This document shows positions 27,987-36,247 of a stretch of DNA of 64,000 bases, one piece after another; position 1 is the first letter of the stretch; each line of letters opens with the position of its first letter. The DNA is from Sphingopyxis sp. JAI128 (GTDB lineage Bacteria; Pseudomonadota; Alphaproteobacteria; Sphingomonadales; Sphingomonadaceae). The notes under the pieces are model-generated. The model had not been told where the DNA came from. It ran no database searches and saw nothing but the letters and a program-made list of their open reading frames with translations. The stretch lies in the NCBI RefSeq assembly GCF_014207235.1, contig NZ_JACHDA010000007.1, positions 1 through 64,000 of the forward strand. Reading direction: 5' to 3'. The position numbers were made by a program, and so were the translations under genes.

Positions 27987-28694
27987 CTAGCTGCGTTGGG
28001 TGGCGATCCCCAGCCGGGCGAAATCGGCTTCGGTCTCGGCCAACGCGAGCATGCCGCTGCAAGCCCGCGCGCCCGGCGCGGGGCGGTGGCCGCTCCGAAA
28101 CCGGCGCAACAGCGCGAGCGCCGCCAGCGTCGGGACATAGGGGCCGCGATTGCCGTCGGCGCGTAGCGTCCACCGCGCTTCGGCCGGATTGTTGCGGCTG
28201 TCGCGTCCGCCGACCAAGATATCCATCGCGCCGATGTCGCTGCCGAAGGGAATCAGTGTTTTTGCAACCGCGAGCAATGGCCGCGAGGCGGGGCGCAGGC
28301 TGGCGACCCAGCCAAGGCGGACGGGAATTGCGAGCAGGGCGAGGCCGAGATGCAGAATGGATAATTCCATGCCGGCGAAAAATTCCGCGCTGTCCCGCGG
28401 GTGGTAACGCCGGACGAGAAGATCCTGTTCGGGCGTGTCGCAGACGCTGGCCCAGCGCGTACCGACGCCCGGCATCCGCCAGCGGTGGAGCAGTCCCCAG
28501 CCGGGGACGTCGGTCCAGCGCCCGGCGCGCCAGACCCGGACCGGATGCCCGACATAGGACAGGATCGCGTGCACCACGGCGAGCCCGCGCGGGGCGCGGT
28601 TGCCGGGGAAGATGCCGATCCGGATGCGATCTATGCCTTGCCAGCCATCGGTCAGCGCGAGATATGAACCGCGCGGCGAAAACCGGGGCTCAGT
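27987..28694 (-). pseudogene. C-terminal remnant of a saccharopine dehydrogenase-like oxidoreductase
   Basis: The frame is open from 28694 down and reads RIRIGIFPGNRAPRGLAVV, then VHAILSYVGHPVRVW, WASVCDTPEQDLL and GPYVPTLAALALLRR. These resemble the middle and C-terminal part of a saccharopine dehydrogenase/DUF4166-type protein. The N-terminal Rossmann domain is absent and an in-frame TGA lies just upstream. The only starts are internal (28577). I read it as a truncated gene; expression of a short form cannot be excluded. Confidence 0.62.
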
Positions 28695-28771
28695 TCATAG
28701 ACCAAGCTTGCATTCCGTTCACAAGCTCAACGTCAGCTCACCACCGCCAAGCCGACGCGCGCCGGGGCACG

Positions 28772-30949
28772 CTATTTCGCCGCCGCATTCCCGGCCGGGC
28801 GCTTCCAGCCAGTCTTGTATTTTTCGAACCATGCGAGGATTGCCGAGGCCTTGGCGGCCGATTGCGAGGGGCGGGCGGCGATGCCGCCGTGGCTGGCGCC
28901 GGGCACCTCGACCAGGGCCGTCGGCACGCCGCGAAGGCGCAGTGCCGTGTAATATTGTTCGGATTCGCTGACCGGGGTGCGATAATCCTCGGCACCGACG
29001 ACGACCATCGTCGGGGTCTCGACATTGCCGACCAGCGACAGCGGCGACAGCGACCAGTAGAGTTCGGGCTTTTCCCACGGCTGGGCGCCGAGCCAATAAC
29101 GGCCGAAGAAGGCGGGGCCGTCGGCGGTCAGCGCCTGCGTCGTCCAGTTGATCACCGGCTTTTGCGTCACCGCCGCCTTGAACCGGTTGGTCTTCCCCAC
29201 GATCCAGCTGGTGAGTACGCCGCCGCCCGACCCGCCGGTAACGAACAGCGCGTCGGGATCGGCGATGCCGAGGGCGATCGCGCGGTCGACGATCGAGATG
29301 AGGTCGAAATAATCATTGCCCGGATAGGCCTTGTCGATCTCTTGCGCGAAGGCCTCGCCATAGCTTGTCGAGCCGCGCGGGTTCGCAGAGAGCACGGCAT
29401 ATCCGGCGGCGGCGTAAAGCTGGTTGTCGGTCGAGAAATGCGGGCCGTAGGCAGTGAAGGGGCCACCGTGGATTTCGAGGATCAGCGGTACGCGCTGGCC
29501 CTCGACATAGCCGGGCGGGAGCGTCAGCCAGCCCTCGATCGTCTTGCCGTCGTGGCTGGAGGCGGTCGTGATCTTGCGCACCTCGCCGAGTGATTTCACC
29601 TCGCGCAGGCTGCGGTTGAGGTCGGTGAGGATGCGCGCGTCGCCGCCGCGCGCGAGCTGGACTTCGGCGGGGCGCGCCCAGGTGCCGCCGGTGAATGCGA
29701 CCGCGCCGCCATCGGAAACGGTAAAGCTGCCGCCCGTATAAGGACGGTCCATCGCGCCGCCCGACAGCCCCTTGGCGACATCGCGGACAGCGCCGTCGAG
29801 GCCGATCCGTGCGACCTTCGTCTCGCCATGGTCGTCATATTGGGCATAAAGCGCGCGGCCATCGGCCGCCCACTGGATCGCATCGACGCTATAGTCCCAA
29901 TTTTCGGCGATGGCGCGGCGGCCTGAGCCGTCGCGGTTCATCACATAGAGATTGGTGTTTTCATAAGCGCGGCCGGCATCGTCGAAGCCGAGATATGCGA
30001 TCTTGCCGCCGTCGGGCGAGACAAGCGGATTGGCGTCGGGGCCATTGCGACCGGTGAGCGCGATGATGGTGCCGCGGGCGACGTCGAGCGCGTATATTTC
30101 GCTTTCGACCGGATCGCTTTCCCAGTCGGGCTGGCGGTTCGCGCTGAAATAGAGGGTGCGGCCATCGCGCGACCAGCTCAAGGGGCCGCCGTCATGATAG
30201 GGACCGAAGGTCAGCTGGCGCGGCGCGCCGCCGGTCGCGGGGACGAGGAAGATTTTTTCGAACCCCGGTTCGATATAGCCCTGCCCGTCGGCGCGGTAGG
30301 TGAGGAGGTCGCGAACCTCGAGCGGGTCGGCCCATTTCGCGCCCTCGGGCTTGTTTGCGGGGGCGCTGCCGAATTTCGGCCCGTCGTCCTTGACGAGCAT
30401 CGTATAGGCGATCGAACGCCCGTCGGGCGACCAGGCGAGGCTCGACGGGCTGGTGGGCAGGCCGGTCAGGCGCACCGCTTCGCCACTGACTGTCCAGCGC
30501 ACCCACAGCTGCGCGCTGCCGCCCTCGGTCGAGACATAGGCGAGGCGCTTGCCATCGGGCGACCAGCGCGGCGCGAACGCGTCGCCAGCGCGGGCGGCGA
30601 CGGGCGTTTCCGCACCGGTCGCGGTGTCGATCAGCCAGATCGTGCTGACCGCGCGGTCGGTCATGATGTCGTTCGAGCGGCGGACATAAGCGATGTGGCG
30701 GCCGTCGGGGGCGATCTGTGGATCGGCGGCGATTGAAAGGTCAAAGAGATCGGCGCCGGTGAGGCGGCGTTCGGGGCCGGTGCGCGCGCTGCCCACGGCG
30801 GAGGCGGACATCGGGGCGGGGGAGGGCGTGGGCGCGGCGGCAGCGGGGTCCGATACGGGCGCGGTCTCGGGCGCCTCCTCCTGCTGTGCGCGGAGCGGCT
30901 GCGCCGCGAAGGCGAGAATGGCGGCTGAGAACAAGGCCGTTTTGCGCAT
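28772..30949 (-). CDS. Exported S9-family dipeptidyl/acylaminoacyl peptidase
   Basis: A 725-residue precursor. Signal peptide (ALFSAAILAFAAQPLRA), an Ala/Pro-rich stretch, then a TolB-like beta-propeller (repeats such as APRWSPDGKRLAYVS and SLAWSPDGRSIAYT), and a C-terminal hydrolase with the nucleophile in VTGGSGGGVLTS and His in GASHGGIA. It is related to S9C/prolyl oligopeptidases and probably works in the periplasm. The start is ATG 30949. It is divergent from the prolyl aminopeptidase gene, so both may serve peptide use. Confidence 0.86.
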   Translation of the reverse strand: MRKTALFSAAILAFAAQPLRAQQEEAPETAPVSDPAAAAPTPSPAPMSASAVGSARTGPERRLTGADLFDLSIAADPQIAPDGRHIAYVRRSNDIMTDRAVSTIWLIDTATGAETPVAARAGDAFAPRWSPDGKRLAYVSTEGGSAQLWVRWTVSGEAVRLTGLPTSPSSLAWSPDGRSIAYTMLVKDDGPKFGSAPANKPEGAKWADPLEVRDLLTYRADGQGYIEPGFEKIFLVPATGGAPRQLTFGPYHDGGPLSWSRDGRTLYFSANRQPDWESDPVESEIYALDVARGTIIALTGRNGPDANPLVSPDGGKIAYLGFDDAGRAYENTNLYVMNRDGSGRRAIAENWDYSVDAIQWAADGRALYAQYDDHGETKVARIGLDGAVRDVAKGLSGGAMDRPYTGGSFTVSDGGAVAFTGGTWARPAEVQLARGGDARILTDLNRSLREVKSLGEVRKITTASSHDGKTIEGWLTLPPGYVEGQRVPLILEIHGGPFTAYGPHFSTDNQLYAAAGYAVLSANPRGSTSYGEAFAQEIDKAYPGNDYFDLISIVDRAIALGIADPDALFVTGGSGGGVLTSWIVGKTNRFKAAVTQKPVINWTTQALTADGPAFFGRYWLGAQPWEKPELYWSLSPLSLVGNVETPTMVVVGAEDYRTPVSESEQYYTALRLRGVPTALVEVPGASHGGIAARPSQSAAKASAILAWFEKYKTGWKRPAGNAAAK

Positions 30950-31072
30950 GACATGCTTCCCCATTTTTCCGAAGTGCAGGGTCTGGACATTCGGGTGCGG
31001 GCGGTCAACTACCGATGGTTCGAGGAGTTGAGGTAGTCCGCGCGCGGGCGAATGAAGGGCGGCAGAAAGACT

Positions 31073-32170
31073 ATGAACATGGATTTTTCGCAGTTGCAGG
31101 CGTCGAGCAAGATCGGCGACGACTGGGTCTATCCGCAGCCGCCCTGCCTGAATTTCGGCTGGCTGGAGGTCGATCGCGATCCGGCGCACCGGATTTACTG
31201 GGAAGAATATGGCAATCCCGACGGTGAGCCGGTGATGTTCCTGCACGGTGGCCCCGGCGGCGCCTGCGCCCCCGTGATGGCGCGATTCTTCGATCCCAAA
31301 CGCTATCGCGTAATCCTGTTCGACCAGCGCGGTTGCGGCAAGAGCGAACCCAATGTCGCGACGGCCGGCCCGTCGGTGGCTTTAGCCAAGAACAGCACCG
31401 CCGACCTGATCGGCGATATCGAGAAACTGCGCGACAGGCTGGAGATTGCGGGGCCGATGCATGTGTTCGGGGGGAGTTGGGGGAGTACGCTCGCGATGGC
31501 CTATGCGATCGCGCACCCAGATCATACCGCGAGCCTGATCCTGCGCGGCATCTTTCTCGGCGCGGCGGAGGACCTGCGCTACCTTTATCAGGGCAATGCC
31601 GCGACGTGGGACAAGGATCCATACGGGCTGACCGAACCCGGTGCCTATATGAAATATCCGGACGAATGGGCGGCGCTGCTGTCGGTGCTGACCCCTGACG
31701 AACGCCGCGACGTGATGACATCCTATAAGACGATCTTCGACCATGTGCCCGCGAACGCGGCCGAAAAGGAGCGGCAGCAGCGCGCCGCGCTGATTTGGTC
31801 GTTGTGGGAGGGGGTGATTTCGAACATGATCCCCGAAACCGCCGACACGGGCAAGTTCGGCGAGGCCGATTTCGCGCTGTGTTTCGCGCAGATCGAGGCG
31901 CATTATTTCGCCAACGCGCTGTTCCTGCCGGCCGGGCATTTTTTCGACCATATCGACATTTTGGCATCGATCCCGGTGCATATCGTCCATGGGCGGTTCG
32001 ACGAGGTGTGCCCGCTGGCGCAGGCGTCGAGGCTGGTCGCGGCGCTGACCGAAGCGGGCGCCGCGCCCGCGACCTATGTCGTGACCAACGCGGGACACAG
32101 CGCGATGGAGCGCGAGAATGCGCTGGCGCTGACCGCGATCATGGACGGGCTGCCGCCGATCGCCCTCTGA
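31073..32170 (+). CDS. pip: Prolyl aminopeptidase (proline iminopeptidase, S33)
   Basis: A 365-residue alpha/beta hydrolase. Oxyanion motif FLHGGPGGACAP, DQRGCGKSEPN, nucleophile in VFGGSWGSTLAM, and a C-terminal NAGHSAME histidine. It removes N-terminal proline, and acts downstream of prolyl endopeptidases such as those encoded nearby. Start between 31052 and 31079 is uncertain; I give 31073. Confidence 0.87.
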   Translation: MNMDFSQLQASSKIGDDWVYPQPPCLNFGWLEVDRDPAHRIYWEEYGNPDGEPVMFLHGGPGGACAPVMARFFDPKRYRVILFDQRGCGKSEPNVATAGPSVALAKNSTADLIGDIEKLRDRLEIAGPMHVFGGSWGSTLAMAYAIAHPDHTASLILRGIFLGAAEDLRYLYQGNAATWDKDPYGLTEPGAYMKYPDEWAALLSVLTPDERRDVMTSYKTIFDHVPANAAEKERQQRAALIWSLWEGVISNMIPETADTGKFGEADFALCFAQIEAHYFANALFLPAGHFFDHIDILASIPVHIVHGRFDEVCPLAQASRLVAALTEAGAAPATYVVTNAGHSAMERENALALTAIMDGLPPIAL

Positions 32171-32177
32171 CCCGCGG

Positions 32178-32981
32178 TCACCGCGCCTGACCGGACGCCG
32201 CGGGAGATCGTCGCGGCGCGCCGAGCGGCAGGCCCGCCGCCGGGCCCTGCCGCCGGAACCATTGCCCCGCGTCGATCACGCGGCGCGGCGCGGCCTTGCG
32301 CAGCGCGGCGTCGAGCAGCGCGCGATTTTTATAGCTGCCGATCACCATCACCCGCTTGCCGGGATGCGCGCGGACCGCCGCGAGCGCGCGGCCGGTCATG
32401 AAATCGTCCCAGCGCGCCTGCGCCTGCGCGAAGGCGGGGCCCGCGAGCGCGAAGCGCGCCGACTGCACGCCATCGGCGAGCGCGGCGGTCGTCGCATCCT
32501 GCACCTGCGCGGCGCCTTGCCAATAGGCGAGGAGGAAGGCGTCGACATCGGCCGCGAGGCGCGACAGCGCGGCGGCGCCGCCCGGATCGCGCCGTCGCAT
32601 GGCGTCGAAGGCGGCGCCGGCTTCGCCCGAAATCGCCCCGAACAGCGCGCCGTCGGGCTCCATCGCCACCGTTTCGACCTCCATCGCTGCGAGCAGCGGC
32701 CAGATCACCGCCGGATATTCGGGGCGGCCAGGGGTCGCCGTGCGCCCGGCGAGTTCGTCGGCGCGGACCTCGAGGACGAGCACATCGGGGGCGAAGGCGC
32801 GGATCGCGGCGCCGAGATCGTCATAGCCGAACGCGGGCTCGCGCGGGTGGAGATCGTGGAGCGCGCCGACGACGAGCACCGCGTCTTTTGGCGGCGCGGG
32901 GGGCGGGGCGGCGGACGCCGGCCGCACGATGGCGGCCAGGATGGGACCGGCGAGCAAGGCGAATATATAGGCGGGGCGCAT
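32178..32981 (-). CDS. Exported protein, TIKI/ChaN-like
   Basis: A 267-residue precursor with a hydrophobic leader (IFALLAGPILAAIVRPASA). The core VVGALHDLHPREPAFGYDDLGAAI and PDVLVLEVRADEL resemble the conserved start of the TIKI/ChaN/TraB superfamily, which has metal-dependent protease or haem-related roles. The C-terminus KRVMVIGSYKNRALLDAAL also fits. Function not certain. Confidence 0.55.
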   Translation of the reverse strand: MRPAYIFALLAGPILAAIVRPASAAPPPAPPKDAVLVVGALHDLHPREPAFGYDDLGAAIRAFAPDVLVLEVRADELAGRTATPGRPEYPAVIWPLLAAMEVETVAMEPDGALFGAISGEAGAAFDAMRRRDPGGAAALSRLAADVDAFLLAYWQGAAQVQDATTAALADGVQSARFALAGPAFAQAQARWDDFMTGRALAAVRAHPGKRVMVIGSYKNRALLDAALRKAAPRRVIDAGQWFRRQGPAAGLPLGAPRRSPAASGQAR

Positions 32982-33079
32982 GGCGATAACCCTTTGCTGT
33001 GGCGTCCGCCGCATGGGGCATGCCGCGGTGCGCAAGCGAGGGTCGATCGGCAAGCGGGACCGCCGCTTCGCCAAGCGGG

Positions 33080-33907
33080 TCAGAGCGCAAGATGCGCGGC
33101 GACGTTTTCGCGATAGCGGCGGCTGAGGCGCAGCGTCTGCCCAGTGCAAAGCAGCAGGCTGGCATCGCCGCGGCCGAGGCGGCGCACCTCGCGCACCCGG
33201 TCGAGCCGCACGATCGCGCCGCGATGGACGCGCGCGAATTCGGCGCCGGGCAGTTCGGTGGCGAGCGCCGCGAGCGACCGGTCGGTGAGCAGGCTGCGTT
33301 CGCCCGCATGGACCTCGGCATAGTCGCCGGCCGCCGCGATCCAATCGATTTCGGCGAGCGGCACGCGGTGCAACCCGCCCGAAACGCGAATCCACAGCCC
33401 GTCGTCGCCCGCCGGTGTGGAGGCGGCCGCGGCGGCGGGCGTCGGCGCGCGCAGGCGGCGGCGCAGATGCGCGGCGGCGACCAGCGCCAGATAGGCAAAG
33501 GCGGCCTTGTCGACATTGGCGAGCAGTACCGGTTCGACCATGGCCCATCGGGTCGGGGCCTGCGCGCCGTAGATGGGCCGGAAGAGGAGGACGAAGAGCG
33601 CGACGTGCAGCGCGGTCGCGAGCGGATAACCCAAAATCCAGAGCGCCGCAGCGGCCCGGCGCGGCAGCCGTGCCGCGAGCAGCGCGTCGGCGGTCTTGAG
33701 CAGCAGCGGCGTCAGCAGCGCCCAGACCGAAAAGATCGCCGCCGTGTAGCCGAGCGTCGGCCACCAGTCCTGCGGCCGCCCGCGGTAAGCGGCGAAAACC
33801 TGTCCCTGCGCCGCGCTGGCGAGCGTGACGAGAGCCCAGAGCAGCGCGCCGGCGCCAATCGCGACGAGGCGCGCATCGGGTGTTCTTGCCTTGCCATCGT
33901 CGGTCAT
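33080..33907 (-). CDS. LytTR-family membrane-bound transcriptional regulator
   Basis: A 275-residue protein. Four hydrophobic segments (residues about 15-145) are followed by a LytTR DNA-binding domain (LAEIDWIAAAGDYAEVHAGE, then EFARVHRGAIVRLDRVREVRR). It lacks a receiver. Such proteins regulate nearby membrane or envelope genes. The promoter side faces the transposon insertion site, about 200 bases away. Confidence 0.82.
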   Translation of the reverse strand: MTDDGKARTPDARLVAIGAGALLWALVTLASAAQGQVFAAYRGRPQDWWPTLGYTAAIFSVWALLTPLLLKTADALLAARLPRRAAAALWILGYPLATALHVALFVLLFRPIYGAQAPTRWAMVEPVLLANVDKAAFAYLALVAAAHLRRRLRAPTPAAAAASTPAGDDGLWIRVSGGLHRVPLAEIDWIAAAGDYAEVHAGERSLLTDRSLAALATELPGAEFARVHRGAIVRLDRVREVRRLGRGDASLLLCTGQTLRLSRRYRENVAAHLAL

Positions 33908-34060
33908 GCGCCGGTCATCCCGTTCGATCGGCGGGGCGCCCGTCGCGCCGGTCCGCCGGAAACCACGCCGCGCGGGACCGGCATGCGGGCCATCCCGAGC
34001 GCCTTTGCAGCCATAGAAGGGATGAATGCATGAGGAAAGGGGCAGGTCAGGGTGAAAATC

Positions 34061-34085
34061 ACCATATAGGTTATTTCTATTGACA
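34061..34085 (+). promoter_or_regulatory. ACC-N5-GGT motif followed by TTGACA, left of the transposon
   Basis: ACCATATAGGT (34061-34071) is a near-palindrome. It is followed after eight A/T-rich bases by TTGACA (34080-34085) and then CGTCACGCTG. The same order occurs inside the right end of the transposon at 37310-37335, and a third ACC-N5-GGT lies at 35210-35220. This may be part of the resident GTA promoter, cut off by the insertion; not proven. Confidence 0.45.
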
Positions 34086-34102
34086 TCGTCACGCTGTTAT
34101 GG

Positions 34103-34112
34103 CACAAGTGTC
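34103..34112 (+). repeat. Left direct repeat (target duplication)
   Basis: CACAAGTGTC, repeated exactly at 37442-37451 in the same orientation, immediately outside the two terminal inverted repeats. IS1595-family elements usually duplicate 8 bp; two of the ten bases may be chance matches. Confidence 0.75.
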
Positions 34113-34135
34113 GCGATTATGTAGTTTACAAACCC
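34113..34135 (+). repeat. Left terminal inverted repeat
   Basis: 23-bp end with internal core ATGTAGTTTACAAACCC. Matches the reverse complement of 37419-37441 except at two positions. The transposase -35 box (TTTACA) lies within it. Confidence 0.82.
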
Positions 34136-34153
34136 AACCGAAAGGGCTATAGA
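34125..34153 (+). promoter_or_regulatory. Transposase promoter
   Basis: TTTACA (34125-34130), exactly 17 bases, then TATAGA (34148-34153). A sigma-70-like pattern 26 bases ahead of the transposase ATG, with the -35 inside the terminal repeat. Confidence 0.65.
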
Positions 34154-34178
34154 ATGTGCATCAACGGAGCACATCACC

Positions 34179-35147
34179 ATGTCGGTTCTTTCTTCCCCCT
34201 ATTTCCATGACGAAGCCAAGGCTTTCGAGCATCTGGAAAGCATCGTTTGGGCTGACGGAGTTGTCTGCCCGCATTGCGGCGTGGTGGGTGGTCGGGTCTA
34301 TGACCTGTCGGGCGTTCGCGGCAAGCCAACCCTGAAAAGCCCCGAGGGCGCGCTCCGTCACGGCCTCAAGAAATGTGGTGAGTGCCGCAAGCAGTTCACG
34401 GTGAAGGTGGGCACCGTGTTTGAACATGCCCGCATGCCGCTCCACAAGATGCTACAGGCCGTCCACCTGATTGCGTCGAGCAAGAAGGGTATCAGCGCCC
34501 ACCAGCTTGGCCGCATCCTTGAGGTCCAGTACAAGACCGCTTGGTTCCTTGCCCACCGCATCCGCGAAGCCATGCGTTCGGGCGACCTCGCTGCCCCGTT
34601 CGGTTCTGGCGGTGGCGCTGTCGAGGTCGATGAAACCTATTTCGGCACCAAGGAAGGCCGTCGCGGCGCCAAGGCTGGCACGGCTCACAAGTTCGGCGTC
34701 ATCGCCCTTGTGGACCGCGAGAGCGGCACCATGCGCTCGTTCACCTTTGACAAGTTCCGCGCCGACGAGGTTCACCCCATCGTCCTGAATAACATCGCCC
34801 GCGAAGCCCGTTTGATGACCGACGAAGCCAAGATGTATAAGAAGATTGGCCGCGAGTTCGCCGAGCATGGCACGACGCTCCACGGCGCTCGCCAGTATGT
34901 CGATTACAAGGATCGCACGATCCACACCAACACCGTTGAAGGTGCGTTCTCGATTTTCAAGCGCGGCATGAAGGGCGTCTATCAGCATTGCGGCGAACAG
35001 CATCTGCACCGCTACCTTGCAGAGTTCGAGTTCCGCTATAACACCCGTCAGGCGAACGGCATTGATGATCGCGGTCGGGCTGTTGCAGCGGTGCGGGGCA
35101 TCGTTGGCAAGCGTCTGACGTATAGGAGTCCTGACGTCGAAGCGTAG
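34179..35147 (+). CDS. IS1595-family transposase
   Basis: A 322-residue protein. The N-terminal zinc ribbon has CPHCGVVGG and CGECRKQF, typical of IS1595. The DDE-like core runs from GGAVEVDETYFGTKEG through FGVIALVDRESG to TDEAKMYKK, and HTNTVEGAFSIFKRGMKGVYQH with YLAEFEFRYNTR closes the catalytic domain. It looks intact. It moves the whole 3.3-kb element. Confidence 0.92.
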   Translation: MSVLSSPYFHDEAKAFEHLESIVWADGVVCPHCGVVGGRVYDLSGVRGKPTLKSPEGALRHGLKKCGECRKQFTVKVGTVFEHARMPLHKMLQAVHLIASSKKGISAHQLGRILEVQYKTAWFLAHRIREAMRSGDLAAPFGSGGGAVEVDETYFGTKEGRRGAKAGTAHKFGVIALVDRESGTMRSFTFDKFRADEVHPIVLNNIAREARLMTDEAKMYKKIGREFAEHGTTLHGARQYVDYKDRTIHTNTVEGAFSIFKRGMKGVYQHCGEQHLHRYLAEFEFRYNTRQANGIDDRGRAVAAVRGIVGKRLTYRSPDVEA

Positions 35148-35209
35148 AAAGTGATTCACTTTCAGTTGCTTGCAATGATGCCTAACGCCTTGACTTTCAG
35201 CACCATTTG

Positions 35210-35224
35210 ACCTATATGGTGATT
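35210..35224. repeat. ACC-N5-GGT motif inside the transposon
   Basis: The 15 bases 35210-35224 are the exact reverse complement of 34057-34071, outside the element. The core is itself nearly palindromic, so it may be a protein binding site rather than an end. Its role is unknown. Confidence 0.4.
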
Positions 35225-35261
35225 ATTCCGCAAGGATGTAGATGGTACACTAATCCATCGA

Positions 35262-35288
35262 ACGGGGCTGACGGCCCCGTTTTTGTTA
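35262..35288. terminator. Terminator between transposase and DUF3800 genes
   Basis: ACGGGGC, loop TGACG, GCCCCGT, then TTTT. It sits between the convergent transposase and DUF3800 genes, and its T-run follows on the plus strand. It would stop transposase transcription before it enters the passengers. Confidence 0.7.
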
Positions 35289-36077
35289 TGGGAGGTATTT
35301 CATCCCGTAGCCGTTCCTAGTCCCATCCCAGCTACGATCGTATTTGCGATCCCAAAGCAGGTCGCCGAACCGAGCCGAAAATGGCTTGCGAGGGGTGTCC
35401 TTATCCCGCAACAGCATAACTCTGTCGAAGCTTGGTTTCGCGTATAGATCGGCGATCTGAAGGCCGGTATTGTTGTGCTTCTTTTCGCGAAACTCGATGT
35501 CGAACGTCGTGAGTCGTGCCTTGAACCGCTCAGGGTCTTTCACAAATTGCGTTCCATTGGTGCAGGCTTCTGCGAAGTGCTTCGCCAGCGCTTTGTTCTT
35601 TTTGTCCTTCCGGCTTTCGGCGTAAACGTCGCCTCTACCGTTCACCCTCTCTAGGTACTGGACGTACTTCTCGGCCAGCACCTCCGCGCAATAGAGATAA
35701 GGTTCTTTCAACTGCCAATGTTGCTTACGAAGCATCGCGTGCTTGTCGATCACCACGGTGATGACTGTATGGGGAAGGGCGTCGAGATACGCGAACAGCC
35801 GGTCCTGAAACAAGGCCATCGTGGCGCCGTCCTTTAGACACTCAAAGTCGCCTTTTGCAGATAAAAAGTCGCTGCGATGAAGGACTGCCGGAGCCGCGTC
35901 GGGATCGGCGCGCGGGAAAAATTGGTGCTTGATCGCGTTGAGTTCAGGCGTCGCGTTGGCCGCAACGTCTGTGTGTGATATAACCACACCGGTAACCGCC
36001 AAATGCTGGTGATCCGGCAGGTGACAGCTAATAATATCGTCGGTGCCGCATTCATCGACATACATGCGATAGAGCAT
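35286..36077 (-). CDS. DUF3800 domain-containing protein (transposon passenger)
   Basis: About 263 residues. The family's N-terminal motif is MYVDECGTDD, followed by LAVTGVVISHTDV, then LHRSDF, VITVVIDKHAML and the C-terminal NNTGLQIADLYAKP with its conserved D. These acidic residues suggest an RNase H-like nuclease fold, as proposed for this family, but activity is unproven. The start may be 36104, 36077 or 36065; none has a strong ribosome site. It is divergent from a 51-residue gene that begins only 14 bases away from this start. Confidence 0.75.
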   Translation of the reverse strand: MLYRMYVDECGTDDIISCHLPDHQHLAVTGVVISHTDVAANATPELNAIKHQFFPRADPDAAPAVLHRSDFLSAKGDFECLKDGATMALFQDRLFAYLDALPHTVITVVIDKHAMLRKQHWQLKEPYLYCAEVLAEKYVQYLERVNGRGDVYAESRKDKKNKALAKHFAEACTNGTQFVKDPERFKARLTTFDIEFREKKHNNTGLQIADLYAKPSFDRVMLLRDKDTPRKPFSARFGDLLWDRKYDRSWDGTRNGYGMKYLP

Positions 36078-36091
36078 TCGGAAGTAGAGCC

Positions 36092-36247
36092 ATGAACAGC
36101 CCAAAGAGTCAAATTGACAAGTTCAAGGAAGCTGCGCGCGACCTTGAGACTGACGATGATCCCAAGCGCTTTGACGAGCGCCTAGGGAAGCTGGTGAAGC
36201 ATAAGCCGGTGACGAGACCTACTGAGACGTCAACTGGGCAGGGGTAA
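36092..36247 (+). CDS. 51-residue charged protein beside DUF3800 (transposon passenger)
   Basis: A short frame starting at ATG 36092. It is highly charged: SQIDKFKEAARDLETDDD, then PKRFDERLGKLVKHKP, with a polar tail. It is predicted helical with no signal. It is divergent from the DUF3800 gene and its last 29 bases overlap the end of the convergent gene at 36219. The close arrangement with DUF3800 suggests a partner, for instance a regulator or inhibitor; this is inference. Confidence 0.6.
   Translation: MNSPKSQIDKFKEAARDLETDDDPKRFDERLGKLVKHKPVTRPTETSTGQG

Noticed and set aside
25590..28166. Very long frame (858 codons) opposite the prolyl oligopeptidase
   Set aside because: It is an antisense shadow of two real genes, with arginine/aspartate-rich content typical of reversed GC-rich codons.
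34057..35224. A smaller IS bounded by the 15-bp inverted match
   Set aside because: No target duplication flanks those positions, while the 23-bp ends at 34113/37441 have exact 10-bp direct repeats. The motif is itself nearly palindromic and more like a binding site.
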